A stretch of 64,000 nucleotides of DNA from Zunongwangia endophytica (GTDB lineage: Bacteria; Bacteroidota; Bacteroidia; Flavobacteriales; Flavobacteriaceae), in the NCBI RefSeq assembly GCF_030409505.1, contig NZ_JAUFPZ010000002.1, forward strand, positions 3,737,001-3,801,000, in the 5' to 3' direction. Position numbers and translations under genes: made by a program. Below the pieces are notes generated by a model, which saw only the letters and a program-made list of their open reading frames with translations, was not told the origin of the DNA and did not search any database. Of this stretch, positions 47,314-55,762 are shown piece by piece (position 1 is the first letter of the stretch; each line of letters begins with the position of its first letter).

Positions 47314-47676
47314 TTGGATAAGAAACTCATTTTTGTCTATAACGCAAATTCGGGAGTTTGGAATTCGGTTTTAGATTCGGCTCATAAAATCCTGAAGCCA
47401 AATTCTTATTCCTGTAACCTCTGTGCGATAACTCATGGTGTTATAGGAGAAAAAAGTGTGTGGAAAAAATATAGAAAGTCGTCCAATTTTAAAATGGAAT
47501 TTTACCATAAGGATGGCTTTCTTAAAGCTTTCGCTTCAAAATATTTACTGAAATTTGATTTTCCGGTAGTGCTTTTTGCTGAAAATGGTGAATTGGAACT
47601 ATTAATCTCGAAGGAAGAACTAGAGGGAATATCTTCAGTAGAAAAACTAATTAAAATACTACAAAAACGAGCCTAA
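47314..47676 (+). CDS. Conserved protein encoded with gldBC, function unknown
   Basis: I do not recognise a functional domain in this 120-residue protein. It starts at TTG (DKKLIFVYNANSGVWNSVLD) 1 nt after the gldC stop. It carries two cysteines in SYSCNLCAITHGVIG, a CxxC-like pair, and a C-terminal helix LEGISSVEKLIKILQKRA. The CxxC might suggest a thioredoxin-like or metal site but is not proof. Linkage to gldBC hints at a role near motility; it may also simply share the transcript. Confidence 0.7.
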   Translation: MDKKLIFVYNANSGVWNSVLDSAHKILKPNSYSCNLCAITHGVIGEKSVWKKYRKSSNFKMEFYHKDGFLKAFASKYLLKFDFPVVLFAENGELELLISKEELEGISSVEKLIKILQKRA

Positions 47677-47678
47677 AA

Positions 47679-48281
47679 TTATTCAGTAACCTCGTTATTA
47701 AGATTTTCGATAAATTCCAGAATATCTTCGCCACCAGTTTTTGAGGTCGATGAGGTGATGAAAAAATGTGGCATTTCTTCCCAAACCTGTAACATTTCTT
47801 CCTGGTAATTCAGGATGTTTTTTTCAAGTTCTTTGGGTTTCAGCTTATCAGTTTTTGTGAAGATCAAACCAAACGGAATCGCATTCTCACCAAGCCATTG
47901 CATAAATTCCATGTCAATTTTTTGCGGCTTATGGCGACTATCTATTAAAACAAACGCACATACCAATTGCTTTCTTTCTTCAAAATAAGCAGTAATAAAT
48001 CTCTGAAAAACTCTTTTTTCAGATTTAGAAACTTTTGCATAACCATAGCCCGGTAAATCTACTAGGTGCCAGTTTTTATTAATTAAAAAATGATTAATTA
48101 ATTGCGTTTTTCCCGGTTTGGCCGAGGTTTTGGCTAAACTCTTTCTTCCGGTAAGCATGTTAATCAATGAGGATTTTCCCACATTACTTCGTCCGATAAA
48201 AGCATATTCGGGTAAGGGGCTGTTTGGGCACTTAGCAACTTTAGAATTGCTAATTACAAATTCAGCAGTATTAATCTTCAT
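47679..48281 (-). CDS. engB: Ribosome biogenesis GTPase YihA/EngB
   Basis: EngB/YsxC is an essential GTPase for 50S assembly. I place the start at the ATG giving MKINTAEFVISNSKVAKCPN, the family N-terminus, rather than a longer frame that would begin inside the upstream hydrolase gene. The 200-residue protein has GRSNVGKSSLIN, DLPGYGYAKVS and TKTDKLKPKE as GTPase motifs. It lies 10 nt behind the hydrolase gene on the same strand. Confidence 0.96.
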   Translation of the reverse strand: MKINTAEFVISNSKVAKCPNSPLPEYAFIGRSNVGKSSLINMLTGRKSLAKTSAKPGKTQLINHFLINKNWHLVDLPGYGYAKVSKSEKRVFQRFITAYFEERKQLVCAFVLIDSRHKPQKIDMEFMQWLGENAIPFGLIFTKTDKLKPKELEKNILNYQEEMLQVWEEMPHFFITSSTSKTGGEDILEFIENLNNEVTE

Positions 48282-48291
48282 GATATGTTTT

Positions 48292-49056
48292 TTAGAAATT
48301 TCTTTTCTGCAACCAGTCAAAAAACAACTCGTTAAAAAGATCGGGATGCTCCATCATAGCAGCATGTCCACATTTATCTACCCAGTAAAGATCGGAGTCT
48401 GGGAGTAGTCGATGAAAATCTTCGGCAACTTCTGGCGGAGTTACGTTATCATTTTTACCCCAAATTATACAAGTTGGAGTTTTCATCTTTGGCAAGTCTT
48501 TCGCCATATTATGTCTAATTGCACTCTTGGCAATAGCAAGTGTTTTTACCAGTTTATTACGATCGCTAACGGTGTTATAAACATCATCAACAATTTCTTT
48601 AGTTGCAACCTCAGGATCATAAAATACATTCTGAGCTTTTTTCTTGATAAACTCGTAATCACCACGACGTGGGTAACTTTCTCCCATCGCATTTTCGTAG
48701 AGACCAGAGCTTCCTGTAATTACAAGGCCTTTTACAATTTCTGGATATAGTTTGGTTGTTACCAGTGCAATATGGCCACCAAGGGAATTACCTAAAAGAA
48801 TAACTTCATCTAAACCTTTAAAATCTACAAACTCTTTTAAGTATTTAGCGAACGTTCCAACACTTGTTTTAAGGAGAGACATAGAGTAAAGCGGAAGTTC
48901 TGGGATTAAGACTTTGTATCCTTTAGAAGGGAAAAAATCTACCACTCCGTCAAAATTACTTAGGCCGCCCATAAGTCCGTGTAAAATAACTATCGGAGTT
49001 CCTTCGCCTATTTCTAAATATGTGAATTTTCCCTCTTTCCTTAAATTATTTTTCAT
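48292..49056 (-). CDS. Alpha/beta hydrolase
   Basis: The 254-residue protein has the alpha/beta hydrolase fold with VILHGLMGGLSNF (oxyanion loop), the nucleophile elbow LGNSLGGHIAL with the Ser, the acid in IIWGKNDNVTPPE, and the His in DKCGHAAMMEHPD. The substrate is unknown; short-chain esterases and meta-cleavage hydrolases share this layout. It is cotranscribed with engB. A TATATTTG box at 49089-49082 may be its promoter. Confidence 0.9.
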   Translation of the reverse strand: MKNNLRKEGKFTYLEIGEGTPIVILHGLMGGLSNFDGVVDFFPSKGYKVLIPELPLYSMSLLKTSVGTFAKYLKEFVDFKGLDEVILLGNSLGGHIALVTTKLYPEIVKGLVITGSSGLYENAMGESYPRRGDYEFIKKKAQNVFYDPEVATKEIVDDVYNTVSDRNKLVKTLAIAKSAIRHNMAKDLPKMKTPTCIIWGKNDNVTPPEVAEDFHRLLPDSDLYWVDKCGHAAMMEHPDLFNELFFDWLQKRNF

Positions 49057-49081
49057 TGATACCCTTTGCGGTTAGCAATCG

Positions 49082-49089
49082 CAAATATA
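49082..49089 (-). promoter_or_regulatory. -7 box upstream of the alpha/beta hydrolase gene
   Basis: TATATTTG on the minus strand lies 25 nt before the start codon. No -33 element is clear. Confidence 0.35.
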
Positions 49090-49285
49090 GCGATTTCATT
49101 ACAAGTATAATCATTTTTGCGCAATAGGAAAGTGAATACTGGATTTCAATATCATTTAAACCGGCAATTCACAAGTGGTAATTTTAACAGAATTTTTATA
49201 ACAAAAAATAAACTGTTGGAACCGAATGGAATAGCGCTATTTCGAACTGTTTCAGCTAAATACGGTGGAAAAACTTATCAACAAA

Positions 49286-49310
49286 GTGGTAATATGTGGT
49301 AAAAAGTGGT
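49286..49310 (+). promoter_or_regulatory. MraZ operator: three GTGGT repeats at 10-bp spacing
   Basis: GTGGTAA occurs at 49286, 49296 and 49306, exactly one helical turn apart. MraZ in E. coli and Mycoplasma binds direct TGGG/TGGTN-type repeats spaced by 5 nt upstream of its own gene, giving the same 10-bp period. The repeats overlap the -33 position of the mraZ promoter. Confidence 0.75.
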
Positions 49311-49321
49311 AAGAAATTCAA

Positions 49322-49329
49322 TATATTTG
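49322..49329 (+). promoter_or_regulatory. -7 box of the dcw-cluster promoter
   Basis: TATATTTG matches the Bacteroidota -7 element, 18 nt before the mraZ start codon. Its -33 position falls in the GTGGTAA repeats, so MraZ bound there would compete with RNA polymerase. Confidence 0.6.
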
Positions 49330-49347
49330 ACTTCGTAAAGCGAATAT

Positions 49348-49821
49348 GTGGTAAATCTTATCGGAACATACGAGTGTAAAGTTGATACTAAGGGTAGGCT
49401 AATGGTGCCTTCAGCCCTTAAGAAACAACTTATGCCTATGCTTCAGGAAGGTTTTGTGATTAAACGAGCTGTTTTTCAGTCTTGTTTAGAATTGTATCCA
49501 ATGGAAGAGTGGAATAAGCTCATGGAACGAATGAATAAACTTAATCGCTTTAAAAAGAAAAACAACGACTTTATCCGAAGATTTACAGCAGGTGTAAAAA
49601 CCGTTGAGGTAGATGGGAATGGCAGATTGTTAATTCCTAAAGACCTGATCGGTTTTGCAGGGATTTCGAAAGAAATTGTGCTTTCTTCAGCAATTAATAT
49701 TGTAGAGATCTGGGATAAAGATAAGTACGAAGAAGCAATAGATGCTGCAAGTGATGATTTTGCAGATCTGGCAGAAGAAGTAATGGGAACTGAAGATTTC
49801 GATTTCGATGGAATATCATAA
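49348..49821 (+). CDS. mraZ: Transcriptional regulator MraZ
   Basis: MraZ represses the division and cell-wall cluster in E. coli. The 157-residue protein has two AbrB-like repeats, GTYECKVDTKGRLMVPSALK (about 5-24) and VDGNGRLLIPKDLIGFAG (about 90-107), with the DxxGR motif of each. The start is GTG, itself part of another GTGGTAA copy. It overlaps rsmH by 14 nt. Three GTGGT repeats upstream fit autoregulation. Confidence 0.96.
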   Translation: MVNLIGTYECKVDTKGRLMVPSALKKQLMPMLQEGFVIKRAVFQSCLELYPMEEWNKLMERMNKLNRFKKKNNDFIRRFTAGVKTVEVDGNGRLLIPKDLIGFAGISKEIVLSSAINIVEIWDKDKYEEAIDAASDDFADLAEEVMGTEDFDFDGIS

Positions 49822-50704
49822 TCCGGTATTATTAAAAGAGTCTGTAGATGGTTTAAATATTAAACCCGATGGCGTGTATGTAGATGTCACTTTTGGTGGT
49901 GGTGGTCATTCCCGCGAAATTCTAAGCAGATTAGGTGAAAACGGGAAACTTTATGCATTCGATCAGGATACCGATGCTTTACAAAACAAAATAGATGATC
50001 CTCGTTTTACGCTAATCAATGAGAACTTTAGATTTCTAAAGCGCTTTTTGAGATTTTATGGCGTAAAAAAAGTAGATGGGATTTTAGGCGATTTTGGAGT
50101 TTCTTCCCACCAGTTTAATGAAGCTGAACGTGGATTTTCAACACGCTTTAATGCGAAGTTGGATATGCGAATGGATCAAACCAGTGCTTTAAGCGCCTAC
50201 CAGGTGATTAATCAGTATGAAGAAGAACAGCTTAAAAGCTTGTTTTATCAATACGGTGATTTAAAGAATGCACCAAAACTGGCAAGAATCATTGTTGAAG
50301 AGCGTAAAAATAATCCTATAGAAAATAGTGAGAATTTAAATCAACTTTTAAAACCTCACTTATTTAAAGGTAAAGAGAATAAAGTATTAGCACAGATTTA
50401 TCAGGCGATTCGCATTGAAGTAAATCAGGAATTAGAAGTGCTAAAAGAATTTTTGCTTCAAACAGAAGGTATGCTAGAGAAAAATGGGAGAATTAGCTTA
50501 ATCTCTTATCACTCTCTAGAAGATCGTTTGGTAAAAAGATATATAAGAAGCGGACTTTTTGAAGGAGAGCCTGAAAAGGATTTCTACGGAAATATTTCTG
50601 TTCCTTTTAAAAAAGTAGGACGTCTTGTAGTTCCTACAAAAGAAGAGATAAGCGAAAACAATAGGGCTAGAAGCGCAAAGTTACGAATAGCGAAGAAGCT
50701 TTAA
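49808..50704 (+). CDS. rsmH: 16S rRNA m4C1402 methyltransferase
   Basis: RsmH methylates N4 of 16S C1402 with SAM. The 298-residue protein has the SAM-binding VYVDVTFGGGGHSREIL, GILGDFGVSSHQFNEAERGF, RMDQTSALSA and SYHSLEDRLVKRYI near the C-terminus, all diagnostic. It overlaps mraZ and is followed after about 15 nt by ftsL, the usual start of dcw clusters. Confidence 0.98.
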   Translation: MEYHNPVLLKESVDGLNIKPDGVYVDVTFGGGGHSREILSRLGENGKLYAFDQDTDALQNKIDDPRFTLINENFRFLKRFLRFYGVKKVDGILGDFGVSSHQFNEAERGFSTRFNAKLDMRMDQTSALSAYQVINQYEEEQLKSLFYQYGDLKNAPKLARIIVEERKNNPIENSENLNQLLKPHLFKGKENKVLAQIYQAIRIEVNQELEVLKEFLLQTEGMLEKNGRISLISYHSLEDRLVKRYIRSGLFEGEPEKDFYGNISVPFKKVGRLVVPTKEEISENNRARSAKLRIAKKL

Positions 50705-50719
50705 AACCAGTGTTTGGTG

Positions 50720-51037
50720 ATGAAGAAGGGGTTTTACAACATTCTTAAGGCAAATTTTCTAATTAACGATGACGCTTTTAAAAACTGGCGTTTTATCGTG
50801 TTTTGTACTGTGTTGGCTATCATCATGATTGCCAGTTCGCACAGCGCAGAGCGCAAAGTACACGAGATAGCCCGTTTACACGATCAGGTTTTAGAATTAA
50901 GAAGTGAATTTTTAGAAGGACGTTCCAATTTGATGAAAATTAAAATGGAATCTACCGTAACCAATGAAATGAAGAAAATTGGCGTAGGTCCTTCAGATAA
51001 TCCTCCATATAAATTAAAAGTAAAAATAAGCGAGTAG
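50720..51037 (+). CDS. ftsL: Cell-division protein FtsL-like
   Basis: FtsL is a bitopic divisome scaffold that partners FtsB and FtsQ and activates FtsI/FtsW. I use the ATG giving MKKGFYNILKANFLIND; upstream TTG and GTG codons are possible starts. The 105-residue protein has a short cytosolic part, one membrane helix (about 24-43, WRFIVFCTVLAIIMIASSH) and a coiled-coil periplasmic region. Sequence similarity to FtsL is always weak, so position between rsmH and ftsI carries much of the call. Confidence 0.82.
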   Translation: MKKGFYNILKANFLINDDAFKNWRFIVFCTVLAIIMIASSHSAERKVHEIARLHDQVLELRSEFLEGRSNLMKIKMESTVTNEMKKIGVGPSDNPPYKLKVKISE

Positions 51038-51041
51038 TTGT

Positions 51042-53033
51042 ATGGCAACCACTGATAGAGGCATATTAAACAGGTTATATTTTATTGCAGGATGCATGTT
51101 CATCTTTGCAGTGGCTGTTGGTGTGAAGCTAATGGATATTCAATTTGTAGAAGGAGAACATTACAAGCAACTTTCTGAAGAACGTGTTTATCGTAATTTT
51201 AAAATTCCGGCAAACCGAGGTAATCTTTACGATTCTAATGGAAGCCTTTTAGCGGCTTCTGTTCCTAAATATGATATTAGGTTTGATGCAGTAACTGTTT
51301 CAGATGAAGTTTTTGAAGGTAACGTACTTAAGCTTTCCAAAGAACTTTCTAAGATGTTAGGCAATACGCCTTCTTATTATGTTCACAAACTAAGAACTGC
51401 TCGTGCACATAATCAACGTTACGTGTTGATAACTCGAGGTCTTGGATATTCAGAATATATGAAAATTAAGAGCTTTCCGATTTTTAATCTGGGAGCTTAT
51501 AAAGGTGGTCTTATTGTAGAGCAACGCACGGTAAGAGAACATCCGTTAGGTAAAATGGCAGAGCGTACGGTTGGTTACGAGCGTAAGGATGATGAAGGAT
51601 ATTTTACCAGAGTAGGTTTAGAAGGTGCATTTGGTCCTTACTTAAGAGGAACCGATGGACATCGATTGAAACAAAAAATTGCAAAGGGACAATGGAAGCC
51701 TATTAGTGATAATAATGAAGTTGAACCTAAAGATGGTTATGATGTAATTTCTACGATCGATGTAAATATTCAGGATATAGCGCATCACGCCTTACTGAAG
51801 CAATTAGAAGATTTTGAAGCTGAACATGGGACGGTAATCGTGATGGAAACCGAAACTGGCGAGATCAAAGCAATGTCTAATCTTGGTCGTACCGATCAGG
51901 GAACGTATTACGAGAAGCGAAATTATGCGGTTTACGAAGCGCACGAACCTGGCTCTACTTTTAAGTTAATGGCAATGGTTGCCGGTTTAGAAGATGGAGT
52001 GATAGATACAAGCCAGATAGTAGATACTGAAAATGGAGTTGTGCGTTTTTACGGAAGAGCAGTTCGTGATTCTCATCACGGTGGTTATGGGAAAATTACC
52101 GCTGCAAGAGCTTTTGAGCTTTCTTCGAACACCGCTTTTACAAAAATGATCACTCAGGGCTACAAAAGCAATCCTGGAAAGTTTGTGGATAGACTTGATG
52201 ATATGGGGATATCTCGAAAAATTGGTTTAGAAATTAAAGGAGAAGGAAGTCCTAAAATCCCACATCCAGATGATAAAGGCTGGAATGGTTTAAGCCTTCC
52301 TTGGATGGCATTTGGTTATGGGGTTTCAATTACACCATTGCAAACATTAAATTTTTATAACGCTATTGCGAACGATGGCGAAATGGTAAAACCACGATTT
52401 ATTAAGGAAGTAAAAGAGTGGGATAAGACCATCGTAAAAATGGAAAAAGAAGTAATTAATCCTTCTATCTGTTCTCCCGAAACTGCTAGAAAAGTGCGGG
52501 AAATGATGAAAAATACCGTGAAGCGTGGTACCGCAGCAAATATATATACGCCCAATTTTTCAATGGCCGGTAAAACAGGAACCTGTCAAACCGAATATTG
52601 GATAGAGCCGGGAAGATATATAGCTTCTTTTGCCGGATATTTTCCTGCAGACAATCCTAAATATTCTTGCATCGTGGTTGTTCATAAACCAAAAAGAAGT
52701 AAAGGGTATTATGGAAATATTGTAGCTGCTCCGGTTTTTAAAAGAATAGCGCAAAAAATTTATACCGATACACCAATCATGGATACACTTCCATCTTTGG
52801 ATGTCCAAAGCGAAATTATAGATAAAGATTTCGAAAAATATTATTCTGAAGTGGGAACTGAAAAAGTGGTAATGCCGAATGTAAAAGGTATGCCGGCTAT
52901 GGATGCTATTCCGCTTTTGGAGAATTTAGGATTAAAAGTACAGGTAAATGGTGATGGGATTGTAAGAAGTCAGTCGATCATTGCTGGACAAAAAATAAAG
53001 ACTAATCAAAAAGTAAATCTGAAGTTAAGTTGA
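51042..53033 (+). CDS. ftsI: Penicillin-binding protein 3 (FtsI) with PASTA domain
   Basis: FtsI is the septal peptidoglycan transpeptidase. The 663-residue protein has an N-terminal membrane helix (about 11-30), a pedestal domain, and the class B transpeptidase motifs STFK (Ser305, Lys308), SSN (in FELSSNTAF) and KTGT. A single PASTA domain (VMPNVKGMPAMDAIPLLENL) ends the protein, a feature absent from E. coli FtsI. Its stop codon overlaps the murE start. Confidence 0.98.
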   Translation: MATTDRGILNRLYFIAGCMFIFAVAVGVKLMDIQFVEGEHYKQLSEERVYRNFKIPANRGNLYDSNGSLLAASVPKYDIRFDAVTVSDEVFEGNVLKLSKELSKMLGNTPSYYVHKLRTARAHNQRYVLITRGLGYSEYMKIKSFPIFNLGAYKGGLIVEQRTVREHPLGKMAERTVGYERKDDEGYFTRVGLEGAFGPYLRGTDGHRLKQKIAKGQWKPISDNNEVEPKDGYDVISTIDVNIQDIAHHALLKQLEDFEAEHGTVIVMETETGEIKAMSNLGRTDQGTYYEKRNYAVYEAHEPGSTFKLMAMVAGLEDGVIDTSQIVDTENGVVRFYGRAVRDSHHGGYGKITAARAFELSSNTAFTKMITQGYKSNPGKFVDRLDDMGISRKIGLEIKGEGSPKIPHPDDKGWNGLSLPWMAFGYGVSITPLQTLNFYNAIANDGEMVKPRFIKEVKEWDKTIVKMEKEVINPSICSPETARKVREMMKNTVKRGTAANIYTPNFSMAGKTGTCQTEYWIEPGRYIASFAGYFPADNPKYSCIVVVHKPKRSKGYYGNIVAAPVFKRIAQKIYTDTPIMDTLPSLDVQSEIIDKDFEKYYSEVGTEKVVMPNVKGMPAMDAIPLLENLGLKVQVNGDGIVRSQSIIAGQKIKTNQKVNLKLS

Positions 53034-54496
53034 GAATACTTAAGGACATATTATATAAAGTAAGCATGGAATCTGTGGTAGGTAATACTGCAGTAGCTAT
53101 TAATAATATTCATTTCGATTCTAGAAAAGTTGAAATGAACGATGTTTTTGTAGCAATTACCGGTACAGTTTCCAACGGACACGATTTTATCGAAAAAGCC
53201 ATCAATCAAGGTGCTTTGGTGATTATCTGTGAAGAACTCCCAACGAATATTGTAAACGGAGTGACTTATGTGCAGGTAGCAAACTCTAAAGAAGCATTGG
53301 CCTTTATGGCTTCAAATTTTTATGAGAATCCTTCAGATAAATTAAAATTGGTTGGCGTTACCGGAACCAACGGTAAAACCACGATAGCTACATTATTGTA
53401 CGATTTGTTTACCAAAGCGGGATTTAAAGTTGGTTTACTTTCAACAGTAAAAGTAATGGTTGGCGATACCCTTTACGAGGCAGTTCGCACAACTCCAGAT
53501 TCGTTAACAATCAATTATTTCTTAGCTGAAATGAATGCTGAAGGTGTCGAATATTGCTTTATGGAAGTAAGTTCTCATGGTATCGATCAACATCGTACAA
53601 CCGGATTAGAATTTGCAGGCGGAATTTTCACCAATCTTAGTCATGATCATTTAGATTACCATTCTAGCTTTGCGGAATATAGAGATGTGAAAAAACGCTT
53701 TTTTGATGAATTACCAGCTTCGGCTTTTGCATTAACCAATGTTGATGATAAGAATGGAGAGGTAATGCTTCAAAACACCAATGCGAAACAATACAAGTAC
53801 GGTTTAAAAAATTACGCTGATTATAAAGCACAAATTCTGGAAAATCAATTCACAGGATTATTGCTGAAAATAAATGATCAGGAAGTTTGGTCGCGCTTAA
53901 TAGGAAACTTCAACGCTTATAATATACTTGCTATTTATTCTGCTGCGGAATTATTAGGCTTAGAACCTTTAGAAAACCTGAAGTTTATAAGTGAACTTCA
54001 TTCCGTAAATGGGCGTTTTCAATACGTGATTTCTTCCGAAGTAAAAATTACAGCGATCGTCGATTATGCCCACACACCAGATGCACTAAAGAATGTATTG
54101 GAAACAATTAACGCGATTAGAACTAAAAACGAAGAGCTAATTACGGTTGTTGGTTGTGGTGGTGATAGAGATCGAACTAAAAGACCAAAAATGGGACATA
54201 TTGCTTCAGCATTAAGTTCTAAAGTGATCTTCACCAGTGATAATCCAAGAACGGAAGATCCCGATGGTATTATCGAAGAGATAGAAAATGGGGTAGAACC
54301 TCAAAATTTCAATAAAACACTTTCAGTAACCAATAGAAAGCAGGCGATTAAAACCGCATGCCAAATGGCTAAGGCGAATGATATCATTTTAATCGCTGGC
54401 AAAGGACACGAGACTTATCAAGAAATACACGGCGAAAAGCATGATTTTGATGATCTCAAAATAGTAAGTGAGTTTTTAAAACAGCTAAAAAAGTAA
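53030..54496 (+). CDS. murE: UDP-MurNAc-tripeptide synthetase (meso-diaminopimelate-adding)
   Basis: MurE adds the third stem-peptide residue. The 488-residue ligase has the ATP loop VTGTNGKTTIATLL (about 109-122), FMEVSSHG and the DNPRTEDP motif (about 404-411). In Gram-negative enzymes this DNPR loop reads meso-diaminopimelate, so the peptidoglycan is expected to contain meso-DAP. The TTG start overlaps the ftsI stop as TTGA. murF, which usually follows, is absent. Confidence 0.97.
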   Translation: MRILKDILYKVSMESVVGNTAVAINNIHFDSRKVEMNDVFVAITGTVSNGHDFIEKAINQGALVIICEELPTNIVNGVTYVQVANSKEALAFMASNFYENPSDKLKLVGVTGTNGKTTIATLLYDLFTKAGFKVGLLSTVKVMVGDTLYEAVRTTPDSLTINYFLAEMNAEGVEYCFMEVSSHGIDQHRTTGLEFAGGIFTNLSHDHLDYHSSFAEYRDVKKRFFDELPASAFALTNVDDKNGEVMLQNTNAKQYKYGLKNYADYKAQILENQFTGLLLKINDQEVWSRLIGNFNAYNILAIYSAAELLGLEPLENLKFISELHSVNGRFQYVISSEVKITAIVDYAHTPDALKNVLETINAIRTKNEELITVVGCGGDRDRTKRPKMGHIASALSSKVIFTSDNPRTEDPDGIIEEIENGVEPQNFNKTLSVTNRKQAIKTACQMAKANDIILIAGKGHETYQEIHGEKHDFDDLKIVSEFLKQLKK

Positions 54497-54521
54497 ACGC
54501 CAAAAGGCAGAAAATTAGAAT

Positions 54522-55760
54522 ATGCTTTATTATTTATTTGAATTTTTAGAAGCAAAATACCAGCTCCCGGGAGCTCAGCTGTTTGAATATATTTCATTCC
54601 GGTCTGCTATGGCTATTCTTTTGTCGTTGTTGATTTCTACCATTTACGGGAAGCGAATTATCATTTATTTACAGACCAAGCAAATTGGAGAAAGTGTAAG
54701 AGAACTTGGTTTACAGGGGCAAACCGAAAAAGCCGGCACGCCAACAATGGGAGGCTTAATTATCATTATCGCGACGTTAATTCCGGTACTGCTTTTGGCC
54801 AAATTGGAGAATATTTATGTGATTTTACTAATCATCACTACCATCTGGATGGGAGCTATCGGCTTTTTAGATGATTATATCAAAACATTTAAAAAGGATA
54901 AAGAAGGATTACCCGGTAAGTTTAAAATCTTAGGGCAGGTAGGTCTTGGTTTGATCGTGGGTTGCGTAATGTATTTTCACGACGGAATTACCGTAAAAGA
55001 AAAAACAAATTCTGAAGATGTTATAACTCAGGAAATGATGCTTGGCGACAAAAAGTTACCAGAAATGGGGCCTAGCCAGAAGAATCTTACGACGACGATT
55101 CCTTTTGTGAAAAATAATGAGTTCGATTATTCTAAAATCATCTCATGGATTAGTCCAGATTTGGCAAAATACGCTTGGATTATTTTTATCCCGATTGTGA
55201 TTATTATCGTTACGGCAGTATCCAATGGTGCAAATCTTACCGATGGCGTAGATGGACTTGCCGCAGGTTCTTCGGCAATTATAGTATTAACATTGGGCAT
55301 TTTCGCCTGGGTTTCGGGGAACATTATTTTCTCAGATTATCTGAATATCATGTATATCCCAGATTCTGGTGAAATGACTATTTATATCACCGCTTTCACA
55401 GGAGCACTGGTAGGATTTTTATGGTACAATACGTATCCTGCTCAGGTTTTCATGGGAGATACCGGAAGTTTGACTATTGGCGGAATCATTGCTGTGTTGG
55501 CAATAGCATCTAGAAAAGAATTATTGATACCTATTTTATGCGGAATTTTTCTTGTGGAAAATCTTTCTGTAATACTACAGGTATCCTGGTTTAAATATAC
55601 CAAGAAGAGATTCGGCGAAGGAAGAAGGATATTTTTAATGTCTCCTTTGCATCACCACTATCAAAAGAAGGGGCATCACGAAAGTAAGATTGTTGTACGT
55701 TTTTGGATTGTGGGAATATTTTTAGCCATTCTAACTGTAGTGACACTTAAACTTCGATAA
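54522..55760 (+). CDS. mraY: Phospho-MurNAc-pentapeptide transferase (lipid I synthase)
   Basis: MraY transfers phospho-MurNAc-pentapeptide from UDP to undecaprenyl phosphate. The 412-residue protein has about ten membrane segments and the signatures [35 protein letters not shown] and [19 protein letters not shown], with the Asp residues of the active site. It is about 50 residues longer than E. coli MraY because of an inserted loop (about 160-205, containing [16 protein letters not shown]), common in Bacteroidota. Confidence 0.98.
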   Translation: MLYYLFEFLEAKYQLPGAQLFEYISFRSAMAILLSLLISTIYGKRIIIYLQTKQIGESVRELGLQGQTEKAGTPTMGGLIIIIATLIPVLLLAKLENIYVILLIITTIWMGAIGFLDDYIKTFKKDKEGLPGKFKILGQVGLGLIVGCVMYFHDGITVKEKTNSEDVITQEMMLGDKKLPEMGPSQKNLTTTIPFVKNNEFDYSKIISWISPDLAKYAWIIFIPIVIIIVTAVSNGANLTDGVDGLAAGSSAIIVLTLGIFAWVSGNIIFSDYLNIMYIPDSGEMTIYITAFTGALVGFLWYNTYPAQVFMGDTGSLTIGGIIAVLAIASRKELLIPILCGIFLVENLSVILQVSWFKYTKKRFGEGRRIFLMSPLHHHYQKKGHHESKIVVRFWIVGIFLAILTVVTLKLR

Positions 55761-55762
55761 AA

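Noticed and set aside
48282..48320. N-terminal extension of EngB
   Set aside because: It would overlap the end of the hydrolase gene, and the family begins at the internal Met.
48412..48750. A 112-codon plus-strand frame across the hydrolase gene
   Set aside because: It is antisense to a gene with clear catalytic motifs and its translation is low in recognisable structure.
49117..49302. A 61-codon frame upstream of mraZ
   Set aside because: It runs into the GTGGTAA operator repeats, has no protein-like conservation features and lies in an apparent regulatory region.
49286..49310. CRISPR-like array
   Set aside because: The repeats are 5-7 bp with a 10-bp period and lie in a promoter; there are no long repeats, spacers or cas genes.
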